This document shows positions 23,513 through 32,494 of a DNA stretch of 64,000 nucleotides, in pieces. The position numbers and the translations under genes were made by a program. Location: contig NZ_MWQY01000005.1 of NCBI RefSeq assembly GCF_002087085.1, forward strand, positions 1 through 64,000, in the 5' to 3' direction. A model generated the notes under the pieces. That model worked only from the letters and a program-made list of their open reading frames with translations. It did no database searches and was not told the DNA's origin. Positions within the stretch are counted from its first letter, which is position 1. Every line of letters begins with the position of its first letter. This DNA comes from Marispirochaeta aestuarii. Its GTDB lineage: Bacteria; Spirochaetota; Spirochaetia; JC444; Marispirochaetaceae.

Positions 23513-24802
23513 ATGGTATTGATAATTGTTCATCTTGCTATGTTGCTGACAGGCGTATTTTTTGTAATCAGATATTCAGATCCGGTAATTCTGATAATTC
23601 CTTTCCTTTCTCTTGTAACCCTTGGTACTGTGCTTATTCGCCGGCGGGGAGTTAATAAAAACGCTGAGGGAGCAGGGAAGACTCTTCTGAAACAGGAAGT
23701 ATCTGATTTGAAGGATATGCTTTCTGCGGCTTCTGAAAAAATAAATTCCCTGGAAACTGAACGCGCGAAAAACGAAGATGCACAACAGACAAAAAATATT
23801 GTTCTGGCATCCCTTGCCGACTCCCTGCAACTGCTGAATGCCGCAGCCCCCATACTCGAAGCCCTGTCTAAACGGGTTATAGAAAAAACAGAAGCCTCGA
23901 ATATGTCGGTATCGGACCGTATCTTTTCCATTGCGGAACATTCGAAATATCTGGGCGGCGAGATCCAGAATGTTCTTACAGAGCTCATGGATGGAAGTGG
24001 AGGTCTGGAAAGCAGTCTTGCCAGACTCGAGCATGAGACCGGCGGTTACAGGACGCTGATATCCGGTCTGAAAGAGATCAGCGGCACCTACCTCAAGGAT
24101 ATGGATCTGCTGAAACAGGCTGTTCAGAATATCGGTTCCTATACTCAGGGGCTGACGGACCTTGCGGATCAGACCAATCTGCTGTCTATAAATGCATCCA
24201 TTGAGGCGGCCCGGGCTGGAAGTGCCGGCGGCGGTTTTCGGATTATCGCCTCGGAGGTGCAGGCCCTGGCCCGGCGTTCCAAGGCAATTGCGGATGAGAT
24301 CAACACCCAGATTGTAGCCGCGGCCAGTAATGTGGAAAGCTCCTTTTCTCACCAGGAGCTTATTCTTGGAGACAGTATATCCCGGATCGAGGAATCCCAG
24401 AGCAATCTGGACAAGCTTGTAACGGAACTGCGGCCGCAGCTCGAAAGTATCGGCAATACTGTGGAGGAATCAAAGAAGATTTCCACGGGAGTAACCGCTG
24501 ATCTGAATCAAATTATTGTATCCATGCAGTATCACGATATGATTCGTCAGATTCTTGAACACTGTAATTCTATATTGAACGAGGTAAGGTCCTCCTGTAA
24601 CGAACAGACGCTCCTTTCACGGTATGCCGAACAGGACGATGAGCTGGTTAAAAAGCGGGTGCGGGACCTTGCAACGAAATATTTTACCGTGGATGATGAG
24701 TGGGAGGTCCTGGGGATTTCAGTTCGGGACTCTACCCGGCATAAAGAGCGGGAGAAAATAAAAAAGGAACACAAGCTCGAAGGGGACATAACCCTCTTTT
24801 AA
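23513..24802 (+). CDS. Membrane-anchored MCP-like protein without sensor domain
   Basis: About 429 residues from ATG 23513, after GGGGGAA. Two N-terminal hydrophobic helices (residues about 2-20 and 24-42) are joined by only a few residues, so there is no periplasmic sensor domain. A coiled-coil follows, then an MCP signalling hairpin: the tip reads DQTNLLSINASIEAARAGSAGGG-FRIIASEV, close to the receptor consensus. Toward the C-terminus is a QYHDMIRQILEH segment, which recurs in cytosolic MCP-like proteins with unknown purpose. It is the first gene of the second chemotaxis cluster and may report a membrane or cytoplasmic signal to the CheA at 25193. Confidence 0.82.
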   Translation: MVLIIVHLAMLLTGVFFVIRYSDPVILIIPFLSLVTLGTVLIRRRGVNKNAEGAGKTLLKQEVSDLKDMLSAASEKINSLETERAKNEDAQQTKNIVLASLADSLQLLNAAAPILEALSKRVIEKTEASNMSVSDRIFSIAEHSKYLGGEIQNVLTELMDGSGGLESSLARLEHETGGYRTLISGLKEISGTYLKDMDLLKQAVQNIGSYTQGLTDLADQTNLLSINASIEAARAGSAGGGFRIIASEVQALARRSKAIADEINTQIVAAASNVESSFSHQELILGDSISRIEESQSNLDKLVTELRPQLESIGNTVEESKKISTGVTADLNQIIVSMQYHDMIRQILEHCNSILNEVRSSCNEQTLLSRYAEQDDELVKKRVRDLATKYFTVDDEWEVLGISVRDSTRHKEREKIKKEHKLEGDITLF

Positions 24803-24817
24803 GAGAGAGGAAGAGGA

Positions 24818-25180
24818 ATGAAAATTTTATGTGTAGATGACAGCCCGACCATCAGGATGCTGGTAAAACGTGCGCTGGAGCCGGAAGGATATACGATTGT
24901 CGAAGCTGAGAATGGAAAAAAAGCTCTTGATGTGGCTGTCTCCACTTCTGTCGATGCCTGTATTGTTGATGTGAATATGCCTGAACTCGACGGTTTCGGC
25001 TTTGTGGAACAGGTACGCCAAAATCCGGAATACAGGGATACCCCGATCATTTTTCTTACCACCGAAAGCTCCCAGGAAAAAAAGAGCAGGGGTGCGGCCC
25101 TCGGCGTAAAGGGCTGGATTGTAAAACCCTTTGATCCCCCGTCCCTGGTAAAAGTCATGAATATCCTGATTCCCCGCTAG
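24818..25180 (+). CDS. Single-domain response regulator (CheY-like)
   Basis: A 120-residue receiver with the acidic DD in CVDDSP, the phospho-acceptor in IVDVNMP, the switch residue in FLTTES and the lysine in IVKPFD. It lies 15 bases after the MCP-like gene and 12 before cheA2; its ATG follows GAGAGGAAGAGG. It is probably the phosphorylation target of the CheA at 25193. Three such receivers occur in this operon, so the target of each is open. Confidence 0.93.
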   Translation: MKILCVDDSPTIRMLVKRALEPEGYTIVEAENGKKALDVAVSTSVDACIVDVNMPELDGFGFVEQVRQNPEYRDTPIIFLTTESSQEKKSRGAALGVKGWIVKPFDPPSLVKVMNILIPR

Positions 25181-25192
25181 GAGCAGTGCCAG

Positions 25193-27715
25193 ATGTCTCA
25201 ACTTGATGATCTGATTGACCGAATCTCTGATTTTATCCCCGGCGACCTGGTGGAAGGAATAGAGATAGAGGAGCACCTGAAAAAGCTCATTCAGGAGTAC
25301 CCTGAGGACCAGGAGAAAGCAACCCTGCTGAAAGCGCTGACAGATGAGTTTTCGTCGATTATACAGCAGACATCCGCGGGTGACGAAGAGACAATCAAGT
25401 CCGGTATTCTGAAGGGATTAAAGAAACTGCAGGCTCCAGGAAAAAACTCCGACGATACCGGTCCCGTCAGGACAGATATTCCGGAAGGAAAGGAGATAGA
25501 GGATCTTGACCTGCTGACTTCCTTTATTTCTGAAGCTCAGGAACACCTGGAGAGTATTGAAAAAAAGATCCTGAGCCTTGAAAATCAGAGTGATCATGAT
25601 ACGGTGAACGATATTTTTCGTTCCATGCACACCATAAAGGGGGTTTCCTCTTTTCTGGGTCTTACGGGTGTCAAAACCCTGAGTCATCATATGGAGACTG
25701 TTCTGGATTCTGTGAGAAAAGGCTCCGTTGCGGCGAATGCGGAAATGATCGACACCCTTCTTGAAGGGGTGGATCTGCTTGTACGCCTGGTGGATGACCT
25801 GGCTAAAAAAACAGAGCAGAAGATCCAATCTCCGGAAACACGAATATTCGAACTCGAGATGGATATACATCCCTACGTTGAGAAGCTGGTTGTCTTTTCC
25901 GATGAAACAAAAAGTGTAAAAGAATCGACCGAAACTGGCGGATTCGCAACGGAAGATCTGTTCACCCGGGAGATGGTCGAAAAGTATGTGGCTGAGTCCA
26001 TGGATCTTCTGGATACGGCGGAAAAGGCCATTCTCGACCTGGAAGACAATTCCCACAAGGCTTCGCTGATTGATGAAGCCTTTCGGGCAGTTCACACGAT
26101 TAAGGGAAATGCGGGGTTTTTCTGGTACGGATATATAGAAAAGCTCTGCATGGACGTGGAGTCTGTTCTGGATGTTATGCGCAAGGACCCCAGGGCCATT
26201 CGAAATACTGTTATCTCCTCACTCCTGACTGCCATTGACGAAATACGATTCGGTCTCCAGAGGATACAGTCCGGAGAGCTCAAGCCCGGTGCCTTCTCTG
26301 ATGAAGACGGGGCAGAGTATAGTGATGAACGCCTTAAAAGAGGGGAAGCCAAACCTCTCGGAGAGTTGCTGGTCGAAATGGGTGCCGTATCCAGAGAGGC
26401 AGTGGAGGAGGCCCTGGATAAACAGGGAATGCGTCTGGGAGAACTCCTGATCCGGGAGGGGATCACCGATTCAGAGAGCATCGAGAAAGCCCTGAAACAG
26501 CAGGGTCGACCGTCGGAGCCCGGGGGAGATGCAGGTTCGGGATACAGCTTTAAACGCAAGGATATCCGTGTCGATACCGAAAGGCTGGACCGTCTTTTCG
26601 ATCTGATGGGAGAACTTATTACCGCAGAAGCCATGGTTTTACACAACCCGGATCTGGTCTCTCTGGACCTTCCGGATTTTCAGAAGGCCGGGACCTATCT
26701 CTCCAAGATCACCAGGGAGATGCAGGAAATCACCATGTCCATCCGGATGATTCCCCTGGACGGTCTTTTCAGCAAGATGCGGCGTCTCGTACGGGATCTT
26801 TCCCGCAAGTTTTCAAAAGACGTCAATTTTCATGTCAGCGGCGAAGAGACTGAAATGGATCGCAATGTAATGGAAGAGATATCCGATCCTCTGGTCCATA
26901 TCATTAGAAATGCCATCGACCACGGAATCGAACCTGCCCAAGTGCGTAAGAAAGCCGGTAAACCGACGGCGGGAAATGTATACCTCGATGCAAAGTATGA
27001 GGGAAACGAGATCTGGATAAGCATACAGGACGATGGAGGGGGACTCAATACCGAAAGAATTCTGCAGAAATCCAGGGAACGGGGAATAATTGCTGCAGAT
27101 GTCGAACCGTCGGAAGATGAGATTTATCAGTTGATCTTCGAACCCGGATTCTCAACTGCCCAGCAGGTATCGGAAATTTCCGGCCGCGGGGTGGGTATGG
27201 ATGTAGTAAAACGGAACCTGGAAAAGCTGCGGGGAAAAATAGACATTCGAAGCGATGCCGGAAAAGGCACGGAATTTATCCTGAGAATACCCCTTACCCT
27301 GGCGATTATTGACGGGGTTACCGCAAGGGTCGGAAGCATGCTCTACTCGGTCCCCGTCAACGATGTAACCTCCTTTCAGAAGGTGGAAGCCGGACAGATA
27401 ACCGAGACAAACCGGTTCCAGGAGGTCTTCAGGTTGCGGGACGATCTTATTCCAGTTGTACGGCTTGCCGATTTTTTCAAGGTCATGGGAGGCGTACGCC
27501 ACGTGGAGGATGGAATCCTGGTGGTTTCTCAGGCTGGCCGACGCAGCGTCGCTCTTCTTGTGGATGAGATCATCGGATACAGCCAGCTTGTGGTTAAGGC
27601 CCTGCCGGAATACATGGGAGAGATGCGGGCCATTTCCGGATGCAGTATAATGGGCGATGGCGAAGTAAGTTTGATTCTGGATATCGGGGCAATCGTCAAC
27701 GAGGAACTTGATTGA
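25193..27715 (+). CDS. cheA: CheA-type hybrid kinase with two HPt domains and MshEN-like segment
   Basis: An 840-residue kinase. After an N-terminal helical region of about 100 residues come two HPt domains, with phospho-accepting His146 (MHTIKGVSS) and His301 (VHTIKGNAG). Residues 388-437 contain two tandem 24-residue repeats of the LGELL-x3-G type, ending in Q (PLGELLVEMG and RLGELLIREG), like the MshEN/GspE N-terminal fold that can bind cyclic di-GMP in other proteins. The dimerisation, ATPase (HIIRNAIDHG, DDGGG, GRGVGMDVV) and CheW-like domains follow. Phosphate would pass to the operon's receivers. No CheW is encoded beside it, so it may borrow one or bind receptors through its own CheW-like domain. 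Confidence 0.92.
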   Translation: MSQLDDLIDRISDFIPGDLVEGIEIEEHLKKLIQEYPEDQEKATLLKALTDEFSSIIQQTSAGDEETIKSGILKGLKKLQAPGKNSDDTGPVRTDIPEGKEIEDLDLLTSFISEAQEHLESIEKKILSLENQSDHDTVNDIFRSMHTIKGVSSFLGLTGVKTLSHHMETVLDSVRKGSVAANAEMIDTLLEGVDLLVRLVDDLAKKTEQKIQSPETRIFELEMDIHPYVEKLVVFSDETKSVKESTETGGFATEDLFTREMVEKYVAESMDLLDTAEKAILDLEDNSHKASLIDEAFRAVHTIKGNAGFFWYGYIEKLCMDVESVLDVMRKDPRAIRNTVISSLLTAIDEIRFGLQRIQSGELKPGAFSDEDGAEYSDERLKRGEAKPLGELLVEMGAVSREAVEEALDKQGMRLGELLIREGITDSESIEKALKQQGRPSEPGGDAGSGYSFKRKDIRVDTERLDRLFDLMGELITAEAMVLHNPDLVSLDLPDFQKAGTYLSKITREMQEITMSIRMIPLDGLFSKMRRLVRDLSRKFSKDVNFHVSGEETEMDRNVMEEISDPLVHIIRNAIDHGIEPAQVRKKAGKPTAGNVYLDAKYEGNEIWISIQDDGGGLNTERILQKSRERGIIAADVEPSEDEIYQLIFEPGFSTAQQVSEISGRGVGMDVVKRNLEKLRGKIDIRSDAGKGTEFILRIPLTLAIIDGVTARVGSMLYSVPVNDVTSFQKVEAGQITETNRFQEVFRLRDDLIPVVRLADFFKVMGGVRHVEDGILVVSQAGRRSVALLVDEIIGYSQLVVKALPEYMGEMRAISGCSIMGDGEVSLILDIGAIVNEELD

Positions 27716-28563
27716 GCACTATGTACGGTCTCCTTGATATCAGCGATAAAGAGTTTCAGGATATTTCCCGGCTCGTGCACAGCCGTTTTGGTATTAATCT
27801 GACGGATAAAAAGGTCACCCTGGTCAAGGGTCGCCTTAACAAGCTTATCCGGGAAAGAGGGTATACTTCCTTCAGCCAGTATTACAAGGCTGTCATGGAG
27901 GATACCACAGGGGCCGAGCTCCTGGGACTTGTAGATAAAATCTCTACCAATCATACCTATTTTTTTCGTGAGAACGATCATTTTCAGGTGCTCCGGGAGA
28001 GGATCCTGCCGGAAACCCTTGCAGGTATACCCGGTGGAGATTTAAAGGAGCTGAAAATCTGGTGCGCCGGCTGTTCCTCCGGCGAGGAGGCCTATACATT
28101 AGCTATTGAGCTGCTGGATTTCGCCCGGTCTGTAAACTCCGGCCTGGACAGCAGAATAATCCTGGCTACGGATATTTCCCTTACAGCCCTGGAAGCCGCA
28201 GCAAAGGGGGAATATGTTGCTGAGCGGGTGCGCGGTGTTTCCCGGGAACACCTGGCACGGCATTTTGTTCTTACACCCGCCGGTACCTACCGGGTGAAAG
28301 ACAACCTGCGGTCTCTGATTCTTTTCAAACGTTTGAATCTCATACGGGACAGTTTTCCCTTCAAGGGAAAGTTCCATATGATCTTCTGCAGAAATGTAAT
28401 GATCTATTTTGATAAACCGACGAAAGACCGTCTGGTTGAACATTTTTCCGACCTGCTTTATCCCGGAGGACACCTGTTTATCGGACATTCTGAGTCCCTG
28501 GGGCGTGATCTGTCGACATTTGAGTACAGGCAGCCGGCTCTGTACAGAAAACGGGGGATATGA
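27712..28563 (+). CDS. cheR: Chemoreceptor glutamate methyltransferase CheR
   Basis: About 283 residues. It probably starts at TTG 27712, overlapping the cheA stop and seven bases after GAGG; ATG 27721 is the alternative. The N-terminal helical domain (RFGINLTDKKVTLVKGRLNKLIRE) and the methyltransferase motifs IWCAGCSSGEEAYTLA and IFCRNVMIYFDKPT are complete, so this is the catalytically intact CheR of the window, in contrast to the hybrid at 21020. It uses S-adenosylmethionine to methylate receptor glutamates. It is followed directly by cheB. Confidence 0.95.
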   Translation: MSTMYGLLDISDKEFQDISRLVHSRFGINLTDKKVTLVKGRLNKLIRERGYTSFSQYYKAVMEDTTGAELLGLVDKISTNHTYFFRENDHFQVLRERILPETLAGIPGGDLKELKIWCAGCSSGEEAYTLAIELLDFARSVNSGLDSRIILATDISLTALEAAAKGEYVAERVRGVSREHLARHFVLTPAGTYRVKDNLRSLILFKRLNLIRDSFPFKGKFHMIFCRNVMIYFDKPTKDRLVEHFSDLLYPGGHLFIGHSESLGRDLSTFEYRQPALYRKRGI

Positions 28564-28567
28564 TTTT

Positions 28568-29614
28568 TTGGCTAAGATTAAGGTATTGATTATTGATGAT
28601 TCCGCCCTGGCCCGGGAACTTTTAAGCAAGGGTCTGTCCAGAGACCCGGCTATCGAGGTTATCGGGACTGCTCAGGATGTATATGTCGCCCGGGACAAGA
28701 TAGTCTATTTAAAGCCGGATGTTCTGACCCTGGATGTAGAAATGCCGAAGATGGATGGCGTGGAATTCCTTCGCAAGCTGATGCCCCAGTATCCCCTTCC
28801 TGTGGTTATGGTTTCCGCCCTGACGGCTCCGGGAGCACAGGTTACCCTGGAAGCCCTGGAACTCGGCGCCGTGGATTTTGTCCTTAAGCCCTCTTCGAGT
28901 TTCGGAAACCGTCTGGATGAGATGTTTCAGGAACTTGCCCAGAAAATCAAGGTCGCGGCCTTCGTGGATGTATCCGAATACAGGAATAACAGAATTGTAC
29001 AGACCCATGAGAGCCGCAGACATCTGGTTGGCGGAACCGACAAGATTATCGCCATCGGAGCTTCAACGGGCGGTACCGTAGCCTTGCGGAAAATGATCGA
29101 GGAGTTTCCGCCGAATTTTCCCGCTACCCTGATTGTTCAGCACATGCCGCCCAAATTTACGAAGATGTTTGCCGATCGTCTGAATGACCATGCCAGGGTG
29201 AGTGTTTCCGAGGCAAAAGACGGAGACAGACTGGTAACCGGGCAGGTCCTTATTGCTCCGGGGGGATTTCACATGCGTCTTAAACGGTCCGGAGGTATCT
29301 ACACAGTGAAATGTGCAGAGGGTCCCCCGGTAAACGGGCACTGTCCCTCGGTGGACGTACTCTTCGAATCCGTAGCTGCAGAGGCTGGGGGAAACGCACT
29401 GGGGGTGATTCTGACGGGTATGGGCCGTGACGGTGCCAGGGGACTTCTGCAGATGCGTGAAAGCGGTGCGAAGACCTTCGCACAGGATGAAGCAAGTTCG
29501 GTAGTCTTTGGTATGCCGAAGGAAGCCTTCGAAATGGGGGCGGTTGATTCCCTTACACCTCTTTCGTCGATGACTGATGCAGTTTTGCGTCAGCTTGAGG
29601 GAGCGAAGGTATAG
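28568..29614 (+). CDS. cheB: Receptor methylesterase/response regulator CheB
   Basis: About 348 residues, predicted to start at TTG 28568 (reading LAKIKVLIIDDSA), five bases after the cheR stop; the ATG at 28409 lies within cheR and would add an artificial leader. The receiver domain has the DD pair and the aspartate in TLDVEMPKMDG. After a linker comes the methylesterase domain with the catalytic triad: serine in GASTGGT, histidine in QHMPPKFTKMFA and aspartate in GMGRDGARG. It removes methyl groups from receptors when phosphorylated by CheA. Confidence 0.95.
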   Translation: MAKIKVLIIDDSALARELLSKGLSRDPAIEVIGTAQDVYVARDKIVYLKPDVLTLDVEMPKMDGVEFLRKLMPQYPLPVVMVSALTAPGAQVTLEALELGAVDFVLKPSSSFGNRLDEMFQELAQKIKVAAFVDVSEYRNNRIVQTHESRRHLVGGTDKIIAIGASTGGTVALRKMIEEFPPNFPATLIVQHMPPKFTKMFADRLNDHARVSVSEAKDGDRLVTGQVLIAPGGFHMRLKRSGGIYTVKCAEGPPVNGHCPSVDVLFESVAAEAGGNALGVILTGMGRDGARGLLQMRESGAKTFAQDEASSVVFGMPKEAFEMGAVDSLTPLSSMTDAVLRQLEGAKV

Positions 29615-29623
29615 GAACGGAAT

Positions 29624-30100
29624 ATGAGAACAGATGTTGGCATCGGAGATTTTCACGCCAGTGGAAACCCCGGAGAACTGATTAAAACCTACGCTCTCGG
29701 CTCCTGTGTAGCGGTTCTGATGTACGATAAAGTGCGCAGAATCGCAGGGATGATTCACGTGGCCCTGCCGGAATCCAGGGTAAACGCCGAAAAAGCTGAG
29801 ACCCGGCCGGGATACTTTGCCGACACTGGAATCCCCGCACTCCTGAAGGCCTTCTCAGCTGCCGGGGGGGATCAGCGGAAGGCACAGATAAAGATTGCCG
29901 GGGGAGCATCTATTCTTGACGAGAACAGGACCTTCGATATCGGCCGACGGAATGTAATCGCGATCAAAAGGGCCCTGTGGAAGTACGGACTTGGAGTGAT
30001 TGCCGAGGATGTGGGAGGAAAAATAAGCCGTACTGTTTCGATAGAAGTGGATACGGGTACTATTGTTATTCATAATGCAAAAAACAGCTGGACAATCTGA
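29624..30100 (+). CDS. cheD: Chemoreceptor deamidase CheD
   Basis: A 158-residue protein with the CheD catalytic cysteine in ALGSCVAV and histidine in MIHVALP, and the later KIAGGAS and GRRNV segments. CheD deamidates receptor glutamines and in many bacteria interacts with CheC/CheX-type phosphatases. The start ATG 29624 is the natural one, nine bases after cheB. Its linkage with the CheX-like gene at 30491 fits a CheC-CheD-like adaptation loop. Confidence 0.94.
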   Translation: MRTDVGIGDFHASGNPGELIKTYALGSCVAVLMYDKVRRIAGMIHVALPESRVNAEKAETRPGYFADTGIPALLKAFSAAGGDQRKAQIKIAGGASILDENRTFDIGRRNVIAIKRALWKYGLGVIAEDVGGKISRTVSIEVDTGTIVIHNAKNSWTI

Positions 30101-30121
30101 TTGTAAGGGAGTGTAAATACT

Positions 30122-30490
30122 ATGGAGTGCAGTAGAATCCTGATAGTCGACGACTCTGCTACTTCCAGAATGATAATCAGACGCTGCTTCCAGATCGCCG
30201 GGTACGGAGAAATTCAGTACCTGGAGGCCGAGGATGGACTGGCGGCGCTGTCGTTACTGCAGAAGGAGAGGGTGGATCTTATTGTCAGTGATATTAAGAT
30301 GCCCAAAATGGACGGAACGACCCTGGTACGGAAGCTCCGTTTAAACAGGGATATCGGCGATATACCCGTGGTTATTATTTCCAGTGTGGGAAACGAAGCT
30401 CTGGAAGATCAGTTGCGGGAATCCGCGGTAAAAGCGATTATCAAGAAACCGGTTTCACCGGCAAAAATCCTCTCGTTTATGGAGGAGTGA
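30122..30490 (+). CDS. Single-domain response regulator (CheY-like)
   Basis: A 122-residue receiver with the DD in LIVDDSA, the phospho-acceptor in VSDIKMPKMDG, serines in VIISSVG and the lysine in IIKKPVS. It lies 21 bases after cheD and directly abuts the CheX-like gene, which suggests that this is the preferred substrate of that phosphatase. It is the second of three receivers in the operon. Confidence 0.92.
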   Translation: MECSRILIVDDSATSRMIIRRCFQIAGYGEIQYLEAEDGLAALSLLQKERVDLIVSDIKMPKMDGTTLVRKLRLNRDIGDIPVVIISSVGNEALEDQLRESAVKAIIKKPVSPAKILSFMEE

Positions 30491-30952
30491 ATGTCCAGGG
30501 AAGAGAAGCTTAAACAGAGCATGGATGAAGCAGTTATGCAGACCTTTGCGGAAATGGCCTTTGTAGATGTACTGCCCGCGGATATTCCGAAGGTGGAGCA
30601 CAGCCAGATCATGATCATCGAGATTACCAGACCATGTCGGGGTGTCATGTATCTGCTGATGCCCAGGGAGTGCAAGCAGTGTGTTGTCGAGAACATCCAC
30701 GGTGACTCCTGGGACAGTCTTTCGGTCGAGCAGATCGATGACTGTCTGCTGGAACTCCTGAATGTTCTGGGGGGTAATTTCCTCAGCAGATATTACGGAG
30801 AAGCGGTGAGCTACAGCGTGAGTTTTCCTCAGGTTATTTTTGATGAGTCCGAGTTACCCGACCTTGAAAAATTTTCGTATTATAGTTACGACGCTGAGGG
30901 GATTCCTTTTGCCGTCGCCATTAAGCTGGAGAATCAAGGAGATGCTCCATGA
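30491..30952 (+). CDS. CheX/CheC-like phosphatase
   Basis: A 153-residue protein beginning immediately after the preceding stop codon. It contains a CheX-like domain with a single E-x-x-N motif (ELLNVLGGNFL, around residues 93-103) and no second one, as in CheX rather than CheC. Sequence similarity to the CheX at 22399 is weak, so it is a separate branch. It overlaps the next receiver by ATGA. Its probable role is to dephosphorylate one or more receivers of this operon. Confidence 0.75.
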   Translation: MSREEKLKQSMDEAVMQTFAEMAFVDVLPADIPKVEHSQIMIIEITRPCRGVMYLLMPRECKQCVVENIHGDSWDSLSVEQIDDCLLELLNVLGGNFLSRYYGEAVSYSVSFPQVIFDESELPDLEKFSYYSYDAEGIPFAVAIKLENQGDAP

Positions 30953-31353
30953 AGATTCTGATTGTTGAAGATGACTTTGCCAGCAGAAAATTGATGCAGA
31001 AGTACCTGAGCCCCTATGGTATCTGCGAAGTGGTCGTTGACGGAGAAGAGGCGGTACTGGCTTTTTCCGAATCCCTGGAGAACGACGACCCCTTCGACCT
31101 GGTATGTCTAGATATCATGCTGCCGAAAAAAGACGGCCAGCAGGTTCTCAAGTCAATTCGCAACCTGGAGGCCTCGCGGGGTATAGAGGGGAGCGAGGGG
31201 GTCAAGGTTATAATGACAACAGCCCTGGGAGATGCGGAGAATATAATGTCTGCATTCCGGTCTCAATGCGAAGGGTATCTTACCAAGCCTGTTACCCGCC
31301 AGCGTCTTCTGGAAGAGATCAAAGAGCTGGGTCTGCTTGCGGACGAAGCCTAG
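30949..31353 (+). CDS. Single-domain response regulator (CheY-like)
   Basis: A 134-residue receiver with EDD in IVEDDFA, the acceptor in CLDIMLPKKDG, the switch threonine in VIMTTALG and the lysine in LTKPVTR. The loop after strand 4 is longer than usual (EASRGIEGSEGVK). It ends the second chemotaxis operon, translationally coupled to the CheX-like gene. It converges with the neuB-like gene 13 bases on. Confidence 0.9.
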   Translation: MKILIVEDDFASRKLMQKYLSPYGICEVVVDGEEAVLAFSESLENDDPFDLVCLDIMLPKKDGQQVLKSIRNLEASRGIEGSEGVKVIMTTALGDAENIMSAFRSQCEGYLTKPVTRQRLLEEIKELGLLADEA

Positions 31354-31366
31354 ATTTTCAGAACAT

Positions 31367-32494
31367 TCAATGAATATCTTCCCAGAGAACTCCCTCGCCG
31401 TCGGGAATATGTCTGCAGGCTGTCCGCCCGGGGATGACTTTCATGTACCGCGGATGCAGTCCCGGACGCAGTTTTTTTTCCGTCCGGAGAACGGCGATGT
31501 TGGAGGTGTCGAGTACATCGCCGGGCTTTATATCGGCAGTGGCGTGAATGGAACGGTTGGTGCGTCCATAGTTGGCCCTTTCTGACGGTGCCAGAACCTT
31601 TTTTCCGTCCCCGAATACCCTTTCCATGCGTTCGGTGCCGTATGTATCCACCAGGAAGGCATAAAGCTCCTCCCGCGGCCGCACTGCCCAATGTCGTACC
31701 GCCCGGCTCATAGCGGTGAACTCTCCAGGAGGAAGGGCCACCGGATCGTCCAGACCTCCTCCCTGCCTGTCCAGGGTAAAATGCTTCTCGATACAGGCTC
31801 CGCCGAAATAGATGCTTGCCAGGGGCACCAGAAGGGGATCGAGGCTGTGGTCGGAGATTCCGACAGGAACGCCAAAGAGGGCAGACATATGGGGCAGCAG
31901 AAAAAGGTTGTACTCTTCCTCCGGAGCCGGATAACTTGTAACACAGTGGAGCAGGGCTGTCCTGTTTTTCTGCACTATAGTCAGGGCCTCTTCAATGTCC
32001 GCAAGCCTGCTTACCCCGGTGGAAAGAACAGCCGAGACTTCGTTCTGCGCAATCTTTTCAAGCAGGGGAATATGATTCAGCTCCGGAGAAGCGATCTTGA
32101 TTATTCTGCATCCCAGCTGGACAAGTTCCCTGAGGCTCCGTTCCCCAAAAGGGGTGCAGAGAAAGCCTATTCCCCGTCCTTCGGCATGACTCTTTGCAGC
32201 TTCCAGAAAGGAACTCCCCGTCTCCAGGGAGCGAAAGACCTCATACAGGGGGGTATCTCCCCCGGGGAGGGGAACCATGCCTGTTTCCGGGTGGATGATT
32301 TCATCGGCATAGACGTGCTGAAATTTGACACATTCCGCACCGCTCTCCACCGCCGCATCGATCAGTTCCCTGGCCCTTTCGATGCTTCCCCGATGGGAGG
32401 TTCCAATCTCTGCAATAATCAGCGGACCCGGTGCGTCTGCATCGGAAGTCCAGATCTTTTCTATCCTTGAATCAGCCACGGTTATATTCGTCAA
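31367..32494 (-). CDS. NeuB-family sialic/nonulosonic acid synthase
   Basis: About 375 residues matching N-acetylneuraminate synthase: IIAEIGTSHRG near the N-terminus, CVKFQHVYADEI, IKIASPELNHIPLL, GVPVGISDHSL and IEKHFTLDRQGGGLDDP, the usual order of active-site and metal-binding segments, then a C-terminal SAF/antifreeze-like domain (IHATADIKPGDVL). These enzymes condense phosphoenolpyruvate with a hexosamine to form nine-carbon acids. It probably starts at TTG 32494, overlapping pncB by 23 bases; GTG 32479 is possible. It is the last gene after pncA-pncB. It is the best partner for the SpsF/PseG-like genes at 9484-11972. Confidence 0.9.
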   Translation of the reverse strand: MTNITVADSRIEKIWTSDADAPGPLIIAEIGTSHRGSIERARELIDAAVESGAECVKFQHVYADEIIHPETGMVPLPGGDTPLYEVFRSLETGSSFLEAAKSHAEGRGIGFLCTPFGERSLRELVQLGCRIIKIASPELNHIPLLEKIAQNEVSAVLSTGVSRLADIEEALTIVQKNRTALLHCVTSYPAPEEEYNLFLLPHMSALFGVPVGISDHSLDPLLVPLASIYFGGACIEKHFTLDRQGGGLDDPVALPPGEFTAMSRAVRHWAVRPREELYAFLVDTYGTERMERVFGDGKKVLAPSERANYGRTNRSIHATADIKPGDVLDTSNIAVLRTEKKLRPGLHPRYMKVIPGRTACRHIPDGEGVLWEDIH

